This document shows positions 49,511-60,166 of a stretch of 64,000 nucleotides of DNA, piece by piece. Both the position numbers and the translations under genes were made by a program. This stretch comes from Zygnema cylindricum (Eukaryota > Streptophyta > Zygnematophyceae > Zygnematales > Zygnemataceae), in the NCBI GenBank assembly GCA_037447655.1, contig JBBHKE010001655.1, positions 62,001-126,000 on the forward strand, in the 5' to 3' direction. The notes under the pieces are model-generated. The model was not told where the DNA came from. It was given only the letters and a program-made list of their open reading frames with translations, and did not search any database. How positions within the stretch are numbered: position 1 is the stretch's first letter; every line of letters starts with the position of its first letter.

Positions 49511-49889
49511 TATTACGATTTGCGGCTCTTAACTTTTAGTAAGATTCGCAAAATGAATAGTGTCAGTACCGTGTCAGATTTTGCGACGCTAATCATGATT
49601 TCACATATTCCACGATACCAAAAGTACAAAGTAAAATAATGTTGGAAAAAAAATAGATTTTATTTGTTTTTTTCTTGACAGACTGTAACCGACTTTTTTT
49701 TTTCTGGAGAATCAACCGACCGCAACCGCCCGACCCCAAAATTTGGCAACCGCATCCGTTCCGGATCCGGCGCGGACGGTGGGTTAACGATCGGTCACGA
49801 TTTCGGTTGACTGTTTGCGACCTTCGACTCTAGCTAGAGAAGAGTGTATAGGCAGCAGTGTAATACGACAGAGAATTAATCTTAGAGTA

Positions 49890-50495
49890 TGTTGGTATAT
49901 CGCCAATATTGCCAAGATATTACGAAGCGGCATACCAACTATGTTTGATTGATATATTGTGTCGTGTCATCGTAAGAAATGTGCAATGTCGTTTCATGGC
50001 ACTGCGTCCGCGAACAAAAATTACTATTTCGTTTCGCATGACTTTTGTCTTGTGGACAGCAGTTCTTATTTCGTGTGCACGTACTTTATTTCGTGCTTAC
50101 ACGCGACACGTGTTAAAGTTCACTTTTGTACTTTCGTTTTGAAGGAAGAAAGCGTGTGCGCCTTCTTTAGTGGAAGTTTACTTGCAGTATGCGTTAGTTA
50201 GTTAGGGACAGAGTTTGTCATCGTGTTACTCTTGCTTGCCTTACCTTGTTATCAGCTAGTGCAGAGTAGCAGAGTTTAAAGACAACAGTGTAAAGCTGCA
50301 GAGCATGTATCTTGGAGTATTTATCTTGGTGTAGATATTATGTAAGAGAAGGATGATGTAAAAAGGCTTCGGCCAAGATCACATATAATTTTTTTTGGCC
50401 GATTACACCTCTAGTCTTTTATAAGCTTCAGTTGTGTAATGTTTTATGTTTTGTGAATTTATTTTGAGTGAATATTTTTTGCTTAAGATCCAACA
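49890..50495 (+). repeat. Orphan Ty1/copia 5' LTR (606 bp)
   Basis: Starts TGTTGG and ends CCAACA, a perfect 6-bp terminal inverted repeat typical of copia LTRs. Near 50370 it has GGCTTCGGCC. It is followed at once by an initiator-tRNA primer site and a short gag start. No second LTR was found within the window. Confidence 0.8.
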
Positions 50496-50497
50496 AT

Positions 50498-50509
50498 AGG
50501 TATCGGAGC
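50498..50509 (+). other. Primer-binding site of the orphan copia LTR
   Basis: AGGTATCGGAGC two bases after the LTR end, nearly the same as TGGTATCGGAGC of the copia element at 31899. Confidence 0.75.
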
Positions 50510-50571
50510 CAGTGCTTCAAATATAGAGAGAGCGTATGGAGAGGAAGAAAAATTGAAATACTCCTTCCCCC

Positions 50572-50685
50572 ATGTCAACTTCGGAGAGAGCAAGAGAGTT
50601 CACTTTTTCAAGTTCTCAATTTGAGGAGACTCGAATACGGAGAGAAATATCAAGGAAATGTTTGATACACTTATGGAATATGTAG
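50572..50685 (+). pseudogene. Truncated copia gag start (37 aa)
   Basis: An ATG frame about 75 bp after the primer site encodes a short Ser/Glu/Arg-rich peptide beginning MSTSERAREFTFSSSQFEE and then stops. The position and the FSSSQFE-like start resemble the Gag leader of the copia element near 32080. Nothing further of gag or pol follows, so the element was truncated just inside gag. Confidence 0.55.
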
Positions 50686-51251
50686 ATTCCAATTTTCATG
50701 TTGTTTTTCGTGCGACTCTGGGCAATTATTCCAATTCAGTACTATACCAATTTCGGCTTCACGCGAAATCGAATCGTACCCACTTTGATCCACGATATTT
50801 AGGGTACATTATTTTGGGTGGGTTTGTGTGTCAGCACCTCTACAGGTGCATTATTTTAGGCGCATTATTGTAGATTGTTAGATCAGACACATGGCATTTG
50901 TTCATAGGACTGCCACTAAGATTCTTTGCTTGCTCTTAGGCTTAAGTAGTTTTTTTTCGTAAACATAGAATTATCATTCACAATGGCAAAAAAGGCAAAA
51001 CACATCTTTTTCAACCTCGAAACGGCACAGGCTGACTGTAAGGCAATACGTCTACAATATCACGATAAAACATGCGACGTTATAAGCAATTCAAAATAAA
51101 AAAGTGCGATAACATAGATTGTAGACGTTGACAACCGTCACAAGTATTGTTGGCATATACAATAGTCACAAACGTAAGTTAAGATTTCGTTCTTAGGCAT
51201 AAGGACACTTGGGCGGGTCGCTGCTAAAATACGAAGTAAGTTTGCTTAGTT

Positions 51252-51659
51252 ATGGGGACATACATTGACCCATACGAGGTATTGAATAAAAATATGTATG
51301 GGCGAGCGAAACTTAAGATTTTTAACAGTGTAGGAAAATGCCAGCATGGTCAGTGGATGGCAATAGAAGCGTCAAAAATATCATATGTCAAAGATTTTAT
51401 CGCGACTTTCGGTGGCCTAGCATATACTTTAGTAGAAGGCATAATCGCGCGTTCATCGAGGATATTTTTTAACGTTTCTACGCGGCACGATGATATACGT
51501 TTTGTCTTTGAAAAATGTCTCAAAAAATGTAATTTTTTCAGTCACTTTTTGCAAATTGATAACGAATATCATTTTGTGCAGCATAATATCCGACATTCAA
51601 GGTTTATGCCCATAGCCATGGTGAACCAAAGCAGTCATTCAATAACCTTGTTTTTATGA
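51252..51659 (+). other. 135-aa open frame, unknown
   Basis: Uninterrupted frame starting MGTYIDPYEVLNKNMYG with a mixed composition, including Cys, Trp and His, that is less biased than surrounding chance frames. A 38-aa frame begins at 50983 (MAKKAKHIFFNLETAQ) in the same direction. No family is recognised. It could be a transposon-encoded remnant or chance. Confidence 0.25.
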
Positions 51660-52633
51660 CAAAAAAAATAATTGGTACAATGATGTACGACATCTTGCTG
51701 TCGTATATTATTTTATGTGCCCTATTTTGTCATATCTTATTTATTTATATACACGATCGATGTGTAGACAAAAGGGTTGCGATATGTTACAAAAAAAAAA
51801 ATCTATATCCGTATAAAAATAATTGTTATAGACAAAATGACTTTTACACATTTTTTTAGGATTCGATTAGCTTTTATTAGGTTGTGTAGTGGTAAATTCC
51901 TTTCGCGATGTTAGCCGTTATCGATTGGCAAAGGGAGATATGGCCCATTGACGAATATACTAATCATCGCCGATATATGTATATAAAGTTTCACAATATA
52001 CTATTTTCTATGTCTGTAAACCTTAGTTTTTCAATAAGCGCGTTTTTTTCCTTTTTTCCAATTTCTACGTATTGTATGTGACTTTTCAAAAAATCGCAAA
52101 AACAAATTCTACTATAAACTGAAACTGAAATTTACGGCAACCTATAGACTGATTACGGTAACTGTTAAATTTTTTACGGAAACTGTACGGTAGTTGATGA
52201 AAAGATTCGATGCACGTATCCGTACTTTTTTCAAGTAAACTGAATAGAATGTACACGGATATGTACGAAAATTTATTGCCACATCTACGAACATTTCCAA
52301 AAAGAGACGTTGCGGCGTCACACTATTTGAGCACCGTAAGTTCAAAATATGTAGGGGCGTCTTCTTTAAATTTTTAAAAAGAAGCCGCCATAAATACTTC
52401 AACAGTTGAAAGCGAAAATTCAAGGAAGACGCCTTTATCGACGCCACGGCAGTAGTTAGTAATGTGATTGTTTTTTTTTTGTATTAATGTTTTACATCGT
52501 GCAATGTTGAATGATGAAAAGTTTCATCTGCATATGGCCTGTGTGTTGTTTTTTTGAAGTTGCATGCTTTCGGAGAAGAAGAGAGACAAGGCCATGGCAG
52601 CTTGTTTGTGAACGACAACCAATTATATAGTGA

Positions 52634-52716
52634 CAAAAAAAGAGAAGAGCATTCTGCAAGAATTGAACCTGCGCGCATGTAAGTCGCATATTATCCACTA
52701 TCTAACTTGTCCTTGA
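52634..52716 (-). pseudogene. tRNA-like Pol III unit (pseudo-tRNA or SINE head)
   Basis: The minus strand carries an A-box-like TTAGATAGTGG (52695-52705) and a good B box GGTTCAATTC (52660-52669). The B box sits in a T arm with a 5-bp stem (GCAGG/CTTGC), and a T7 run follows at 52634-52640 as a Pol III terminator. The acceptor stem does not pair and A-to-B spacing is short, so it is not a functional tRNA. Confidence 0.45.
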
Positions 52717-53329
52717 CCAATTGATGTAAATTTTTCGATTCATACATGAAGTGTGATAATAATTTATATACATATTATTTTTTACCACTCATTTAACGAA
52801 ATACGTACAAATTGCGGTACATGTTGAATTTAATTTTTTTAACATGTACGGATTTGTACGGAAAATAAATCATTAACGTTTTTTATGATTTTTTCAAATT
52901 GACCTCTCCAAATTCTACGCATTGTAAGTGCGTTCGAATGGTGCGTAGAATACGTTTTGAACAACTATGGTGTAAACCTATTTTGTACGCTTGTAAACTT
53001 ATTCTGTATGTTTGTAAAAAATATTGAGCAGGTTTACTAGGGACTGACAAATTTCGTACATTTCACTATTTAAAAACTGTCGAAATCAAATTAATTGACG
53101 CTAAAAAAATAATTTTTTATATTAACGTAAAAACAATGAGAGTTATCAATTCTATTTTAGATTTGAGGCTCAAAATATGGGGGCGCCTATTTAGCGTTAT
53201 TAACGCGAATAGCGCGATTCACGGTGTAGAGAGATATTTGCACGATTCACACGAGAAATGGATGACGAATAAGACGATGAAATGAATAATCACGTACTAT
53301 TCAGGCCTCAAAAAAGCAAAAACAGAGGC

Positions 53330-53480
53330 GCCAAACAGATCAACCGCTCGGTCGGACGATCGGACAGTCGCTGATCAAAGAAGCGATCTAAGAAGATCAC
53401 ATGGAAAGCCCGTAACACTACTTACGCTAAAGGCGCCGACCAAAGGCCAACAAAAAAGCTCCTACTTTTGAACTATTTTT
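53330..53480 (-). mobile_element. Partial copy of the CATAGTTC-type MITE
   Basis: The reverse complement matches the left half of 55450-55724 (GGCGCCTTTAGCGTAA, GATCAGCGACTGTCCGAT-like blocks). It ends CTACTTTTGAACTAT at the outer side; the inner end is lost. Confidence 0.75.
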
Positions 53481-53550
53481 CTTCTCCTGAAAACATCATC
53501 TACAAATGCGACTATGAAAAAATAGGAAGTCGTATCCCGAATGAATGAAT

Positions 53551-53753
53551 TAGTGTTGGGTATCGGGTAGTTTCATATCGCGATAATTTTGATATTCGAT
53601 ATATCGAATATCGATCGAGCAAAGTCCTCGATATATCGTACCGCGACCAACATTAATTATCGCGATATATATCGCAAAAAAAGGGTGTCTGTACATATAC
53701 CGTACAGATATCGTACAGGGAAAGTACAGTAAACCGTACGCAAAATGGTACAG

Positions 53754-53796
<43 letters not shown>

Positions 53797-53951
53797 GGGG
53801 GGGGGGGCTTTACGAAAAAAAAAAACAAAAAAAAAAAAAAAAATTCAGGATATTTAGCTTCTCCGTACATGGTCTCGATATATCGATTATCGAGTACCTA
53901 AAATTCGATATATATCGAATATTGGCAATAGGTCCTCGATACCCAAAACTA
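53551..53951. mobile_element. hAT-type MITE with perfect 8-bp target duplication
   Basis: Terminal inverted repeats TAGTGTTGGGTATCG and CGATACCCAAAACTA. Flanks GAATGAAT at 53543-53550 and 53952-53959 are identical 8-bp target duplications, diagnostic of the hAT superfamily. The subterminal regions are rich in ATCGATATATCGA palindromes. No transposase; the centre is the poly-C/poly-G tract. Confidence 0.92.
53755..53842. repeat. C40-AA-G11 homopolymer palindrome plus A-rich run
   Basis: Forty C (53755-53794), two A, eleven G (53797-53807), then a nearly pure A stretch. It lies inside the hAT MITE. Length is unreliable in any assembly. Confidence 0.9.
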
Positions 53952-54310
53952 GAATGAATGAAAGAATCGCACTGCAACATGAATCACATCGCGACGTTTT
54001 TGTTGAGGTAAGGTGTGACGTCAAGGGCGACTCGCGTCCAAACAAAAAAAATGACATTTAGTTGCTCATCTCATCCGTCATCCATTTCTAGTGAGTGCAA
54101 TAGAGAGATATTTGAAGCGGCATCGACATGGGTTTCGTTTCGTTTGCCGCGTGGAAAAGTGAAAATATATCACTCGGTTATGTGGCTACACGTCGCATGG
54201 GCCATGTGCCTTAGGCCAGCGTGGACGCTATTCGGCCGAAATTATCTTGTCACGCTCCCACCATCAAAGTTGCCGCCGCCTTTTTGTCGTTGGGTTTTGA
54301 AATTTTGGAT

Positions 54311-54937
54311 ACTACACCGCGAATCGTAATTAGAGTAAATTACTCTTATTCGGTCGCTCGAAATTTCGACTCTATCACATCAAATAGAGTAATCGATTCT
54401 AATTTTTTCACTATTCTAATTTAGGTGAGGTTTAATTAGCGTAAAAAATTCTAATATAGGTTACTTTTAAATAGTGTGGAGTACGGACAACGTCTGACCG
54501 TGCAAAATTGTACTTTTATAAGTAAAAATGTACAAATAATGATTTAATAGAATCGCGCTCGCACGTGAAAATCGCACTAAACAAAAAAATAAATCACATC
54601 GAAAAAAAGCCGTTCGCATAACTCTCGTCCGTCGACAGCATCGTCGTCAGTGTGAACATTAACTGACATTCAATGCGACAAATATAATTAACGTCATAGT
54701 GACGTCAATACTATACCGGACTGACACATTTTGTACGTCTACGTAATTTAGTGTTAATAATTATCGCGCACATAATTGTCGCCGACATAACCTAATATAG
54801 AATAACTAAATAAATTAGAGTTAACTTCATAGTTGAAAAAGCTCTATCACATAAATTAGCGTCAATTACTCTAATTGTTTTTTTTGGTTTTTTTACTCTA
54901 ATTTTTTCATTACTCTAATTACGATTCGCGGTGTAGT
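54311..54937. mobile_element. MITE-like TIR element, best-preserved copy (627 bp)
   Basis: Perfect 27-bp terminal inverted repeats (ACTACACCGCGAATCGTAAT... at the left, its exact complement at 54911-54937). The interior holds a GTACTTTTATAAGTAAAAATGTAC block shared with 49033-49510 and 46731-47387. No transposase and no clear target duplication (flanks GGAT and CATT), so the superfamily is undetermined. Confidence 0.85.
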
Positions 54938-55449
54938 CATTATTACCCCCGCTGTACATCGCTGTCGTACGTTAATTACCTCCGGTGGTACAAATATTGC
55001 GTCCTCAATTTGCCTTCAAAATTCTTTGAATATTTTTAGCATCGAATATTAACCTACGTCTCACCAACCAGAATGAGCCACGCATATAAAAAGTGGTTTA
55101 CGGATGCGACAAAATGTAAGACACGACAATCAGTAAAGGTATTTGTACATTTACTGAAACCGCCGATGGAAGTCCGGCGTAAAAAACAAATATGGCCCGA
55201 AATGAAACGAAACATCAGAGGTCTTGTACCACAACTTAACTCGCACCAAAACGAATCGTACACATAAAACGAACGAATGAAATAAAATGAAATAAAGTGC
55301 GACGTAACATACGACCAACGTAACCACACCATCTACTAATCGACATTGTTTCATTCACAATGACATTGATTCCGCACATTGCAAAAAGTTAAAGGATGTA
55401 AGTACAAAACAATAACTATTGTTCAAGTTGTTGGATTCAAAGTTGTAAT

Positions 55450-55724
55450 CATAGTTCAAAAGTAGGCGTTTTTTAGTAGGCCTTTGGTCGGCGCCTTTAG
55501 CGTAATTTGTGTTATTGGCTTTTCATGTGATCTTTTTAGATCGCTACTTTGATCAGCGACCGTCCGATCGTCGGAATCTGACGGCGTAAATAATTTATAT
55601 TGGTCCGAATGTTTTAATTGGCCCAATTTGGTCGGAATACAATATGGGTCTTAAGGTCATATTGTATGCTTTGCATACTATAGGCATTTTGTATGGGCCC
55701 ACTTTCACCTACTTTTGAACTATG
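55450..55724. mobile_element. hAT-type MITE CATAGTTC, intact 275-bp copy (empty site)
   Basis: Terminal inverted repeats CATAGTTCAAAAGTAGG and CCTACTTTTGAACTATG. 8-bp target duplications GTTGTAAT lie at 55442-55449 and 55725-55732. It contains a single TTAATTGG, the site that is duplicated around an insertion in the sister copy. Confidence 0.93.
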
Positions 55725-56516
55725 GTTGTAATCGGCCGTCGCAGATCTATCGCGCGGCAGTCTTGTTTGTCTTTATGGTAAGTGTGTGGTTTTTGCTTTG
55801 ATTATGTTTTAGATATTTTGGTAAGTTTTTGGTCTCGTGTAGATTCGCTTTGGCGAAAGTCAAGTTTACAAGTCGTTTGGAGTGTACGTTTTGTGTCTAC
55901 GGTTGAATAGTACCTTAGTACCATAGTTGTTCAATTCGTACGGATTTTGTCTTTTTCCCGAAAACTACGTAGCATTTCCCTTGTTTCGTATATTTCGCAA
56001 ATTTCGTATTTTTTACTGTGGAATGAACGAAAATGTACAAAAGGCGTTGACCTTAGAAAATTCTTCAAAAATCTAAGAAAAGTACGAAAGACATATAGTA
56101 TTAGTACAAAAAATCTAAGACAGGGACGTATAAGAACGTACCCTAAAAAACCCTAAAATCCCGCATAAATAACCCTAAAATGCACGAAAATGTACGAAAA
56201 TGCCACGGAAAATGTGACGCAGTTGTCCTTAACAATACGGAAATGTACGGCAACCTAATGTAAAAAATGAAAATACGGACACTGTACCAAATGTACGAAA
56301 AAATCAAAAATTGTAATTAAAAACACGTAATGTAAGAAAATGTACCCTAAAAACCCCAAAATCCCCTAAACCCTTAAAGCAACCCTAAAATGTACTGTTA
56401 TATACGGACGCTGTACGTTAGTGTACGGTAACTGTAAGAATGCCAAGAAAGTTACGAATTTTATAAAATTCAAAATCGATTGATGCACACTGCAAATAGT
56501 AATCGTTAGTTTAATC

Positions 56517-57621
56517 CATAGTTCAAAAGTTGGCGTCTTTATGGTAGGCCTTTGGTCGGCGCCTATATCGTAAGTTGTGTTATGGGCTTTTCATGTGATC
56601 TTCTTAGATTGCTACTTTGATCAGCGACCGTCCAATCGTCCGAATCTGACGGTGTAAATAATTTTTTTTGGTCCAATGTTTTAATTGGTAGTGTTGTGTA
56701 TCGGTAAGGATTTTCCGATAACCGATATGGGCCATTTTTCGGGGACCCGATAATCGATATATTGGTACAATATATCGCTATCGGTCTTATCGCCGATAAG
56801 TAGCCGATAGTATCGGCTACTTATCGGCGATAATACCGATAACGATAACTATCGGCGATAACTGTACGAACCGTACAGATAAATGTACGGCCTGTACACT
56901 CATATGTACGTCTTATTCCCCCGACAGTAGCCGGCATAATGTATGTACGGCTTTAGTACGGCTCCAGTTAAAGCGATGTACCTTCCACATCCGACGCCGT
57001 GGCTTTGTCCCTTTATTTTTTGAGATCCACTAAAAACCTGCCACGTGTCAATCCGTCGACTTTTTTGGCCAAAGCCGCCAAAAAAGCCATTCTGGGATGT
57101 CGGCGCTCACGCTGACCGTCCGCTCTTATTTTATCATTGAATGTTGTCCGTTCGATTCTAGCCGAGCGCATAATGTTATTCTGCATCCGTTGTACTTTGT
57201 GTCCGCCGTCTTTTTACCGTTTCATGATAATCAGTTTATCGGTACAATTCCGTACATTCCCTTCAAATTTATGTACAGTTAACCGCCCAAAAAGTACTAC
57301 AAAGTGCAACGTATTTTTTCGTCAAATTCCGTACATTTCCCGTAAAAAGACGTACATTTCACGTAAATTTCCGTTCAGTTTACCGGACAGAAAGCATTCC
57401 GGACAGAAAGTACAGAAAGTACAAATATATCGGGACCGCTGACCGTTCGATAACGATAACTATCGGTATCGGTGTTATCGCGATAAGTTTTTTACCGATA
57501 CACAACACTATTAATTGGTCCGAATAGGTCCGAGTACAATATGGGTCTTGAGGTCATATTGTATGTTTTACATACAATAGGCATATTGTATGGGCCTACT
57601 TTCACCTACTTTTGAACTATG
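56517..57621. mobile_element. hAT-type MITE CATAGTTC, second copy, interrupted
   Basis: Same terminal repeats as 55450-55724, with its own 8-bp target duplications GTTTAATC (56509-56516 and 57622-57629). Subtracting the 822-bp nested element and one 8-bp duplication leaves exactly 275 bp, the length of the uninterrupted copy. Confidence 0.95.
56689..57510. mobile_element. hAT-type MITE TAGTGTTG, 822 bp, nested
   Basis: Terminal inverted repeats TAGTGTTGTGTATCGGTAA and TTACCGATACACAACACTA, with target duplication TTAATTGG at 56681-56688 and 57511-57518. It is the same family as 53551-53951 by its ends. It contains a 23-bp-armed perfect hairpin at 56787-56833. No transposase frame. Confidence 0.95.
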
Positions 57622-57629
57622 GTTTAATC

Positions 57630-58370
57630 CGTGCGTTTTATGAGCATAGGACATCTATGCTTAGTACTTTTGATGTTTCGCTTATAAACGCTATTCTATT
57701 GGTAGGCGGTTCGTGCGCACTTTATATTTGTTATTTAGTTTTAGTTTGAAATAGTGACGTTACATTAGAATTACCTTATATTGAAGCGTAGAGCGAGAGG
57801 GAGAGTTCATCTTTGTGAAGAAAAGTTTCCATGGAATATATTGGCTTCCGTGGAATGCTCTTTCTCTCTCTTGTGATGTTTTGTGAACGCTTTCGCTGTC
57901 TTTGCACTATGCATTTGTTGTAATATCCTTCAGAAGAAAACTAAAATTATAGCTAAGACCTTCCAAATCAAGCATTGACATTGACATCACCTCCAAAAAA
58001 AAGCCAAACTCACAGATAATTGAAGAAACGACACCAAATTTCAACTATAAAGCATCAGGAATAACTCTACATGAAACAAAAAAAAAACCACGACTTAAAT
58101 GTAAAATGTTGGACATTAAAATGAAAGCATAGAACCTTTGACATCAAAATTCATATTTAAAATTCGACATCAAAACCCGAACATAAGAAATATCAAATAT
58201 CCGGGGGATCATACTTCAAACATAAAAAAAATTAAAAGGAAAGAGGAAAAAGTAAATAAATAAAAGAAGGCAATAAAGTTCAAGCATCGAGCATCGGACA
58301 TGAAAATTCAAACATGAATAATAGCAAATCCAAAACATAATAAATACTACTTAACACACCCTGACACTAG
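57630..58370. other. Intergenic, nothing recognised
   Basis: No coding or repeat structure could be supported. 57960-58340 is A-rich with repeated ACATCAAAA/AACATGAA-like words. Confidence 0.4.
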
Positions 58371-58587
58371 ATTTCTTGTAGCTGTATTTTTACAAGTTTT
58401 AGGGCATATAATTCTTCCGACGGGGGCCCAAGAAGATCCAGTTCAGACACAAAACCCGGCGCTACTTCCCATACACTTTTTCCACGACGACCGTGATCGC
58501 GGCCCACAAAATGCGGAAATTACGGAATTACACGAATCTCTCCGTTTCCACCTGTAGTAGGACGCTCAGAGAGGCCACGCATACCTG
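58371..58587 (-). other. Possible terminal coding exon, interrupted by one stop
   Basis: After an acceptor (CTTTTCACAG) the minus strand reads GMRGLSERPTTGGNGEIRVIP, a TAA, then VGRDHGRRGKSVWEVAPGFV and SELDLLGPPSEELYALKLV to a TAG. It is GC-richer than its surroundings and protein-like in one frame. It could be the last exon of the EGF-LysM gene (translation then ends after RVIP) or a fragment of another gene. No family is recognised. Confidence 0.35.
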
Positions 58588-58629
58588 TGAAAAGTGACAA
58601 AAGAAAACATTCAAATTTGAGTTAGGCAG

Positions 58630-59030
58630 GCTGCCCCTTCCCCTCCACTTCCTTCCCCCTCTTTCCCTCCCTCTTCCTCTACCTTTCCTTCACGTCCTCT
58701 TCCTTCTCTTTTCCCTCCCCTCTCCCCCGCCTCCCATCCCGCCTCCCACCACCTCACCCGCCCTTTCCCCCCTCTCTGCCTCTGTCTCCGCTTCTCCCTC
58801 TGACTCTTTCTCCACCTCTCCCTGTTCGTATGCCTCCCCTCGGCTCCTCTCCCTCGGCTCCTCCCTCGTCCTCCCTCTCCTTCCTCTCTGTCTCTGCCTC
58901 CCCCTTCCTCTCTGTCTCCCCCTTTCTCTCTGTTTCCCACTCTCTCCCTATCTCCTCTCCTCTCTGCATCCACCTCTCCCTCTCCCTCCCTCCCTCCCTC
59001 CCTCTACCTCTCTCGCTTTTCTCTCTTTGA
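58630..59030. repeat. C/T-rich polypyrimidine tract
   Basis: About 400 bp of CCCTCT/CTCCCT units on the plus strand. Arg/Glu/Gly-rich minus frames across it are artefacts. Confidence 0.92.
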
Positions 59031-60166
59031 TCTGAAGCATCTGATGATAAATATGAAACATAAAATTCCAGAAAGAAAGAACATGGCGCCACAAGTGTTC
59101 TTTTACATAAATTTGTGACAGGTGTCTTTTATTTGAACATTATGTCGAAATGCGTAAACTCCATAAGTTGTCTTTACCGTTTGTCCCACAAAAAACTTTC
59201 CACAGTTGATGCCTCGGTTGATTTCAAAAAAGTCAAGTCGGGAGATTTTTGTGGTTCTTGCTCGAATCGAATCACATGGAGAACTACTACTTCTATCGCT
59301 TTCTTGCACTTAAGCGACTTGATTACATATTTTGGTCGTATCTGGACTCCCTCTTTGAATGCAAATCTGCACAGGTAAACAAATTTTCCATTCTTAGAAT
59401 TTCAAGATATTCCATTTATCGATACATACGGCGAAACTTTCAAGTAGGAGTTAAAAAAATGGAACTTGCATTATGAAGTGGACTAAGTTTCGGCAGAATG
59501 TTCACCAAGCGTACTTCCCTAGGAGATGTTTCCGGATTTTGCAATAACATTCTACAAAGTCGAAATAAAAGAAGCGAAAATTTCAGTCTCTCGACTATAA
59601 GGACAAAAAACATAAAAAAGTACAATGTGATTTTGTGTCAATAAATGTATCATTGTAACGTGTACAAAGACTAGAACATAAAGCTCGATCAACCGTCACC
59701 ACAATTATAATGGACTAAATAACATGATGATATTATGAGGTCAAAATGCAGTTTATTTATTGTGGACCAATTTAATGAAAAAAAACAAAATTACGTAAGC
59801 TCCTAAATAAACTGGCACGCACTTCAAAATTTCCCATTTATATCGTTAGTTTTTCCCCACTGCTAACGGTGAATGCCGTCCGGCAAACTCAATTCCTTAT
59901 GTCAAATTTGAATGGACTGTAGTTTATTTCATTAGGGCTTTTTCAATTCTAGGGTCTGAAGATCTTTCAGACATAGTGTTGGGATGTGCACTAATGATAG
60001 AAAGGGTTTTTTATCCGGGTTTTTCTTCTTCATAGTGATATTCTAATGTTTTGGACGGGTATTTTCCCTAGAAATGATATCATTTTGAAAGCTTTCCTTC
60101 CACAATTTCTTTTTTTGTTTAATATATTGATTTTAACTTTGTTTTTTTTTTTTGTGTGCTTTTTAC
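59031..60166. other. Intron or 3' flank of the EGF-LysM gene, nothing recognised
   Basis: Short frames on both strands (for example 59115-59378 plus) have no recognised domain. Confidence 0.4.

Noticed and set aside
58611-59092. Arg/Glu/Gly-rich minus frames of 110-120 codons
   Set aside because: Composition artefact of the C/T-rich tract.
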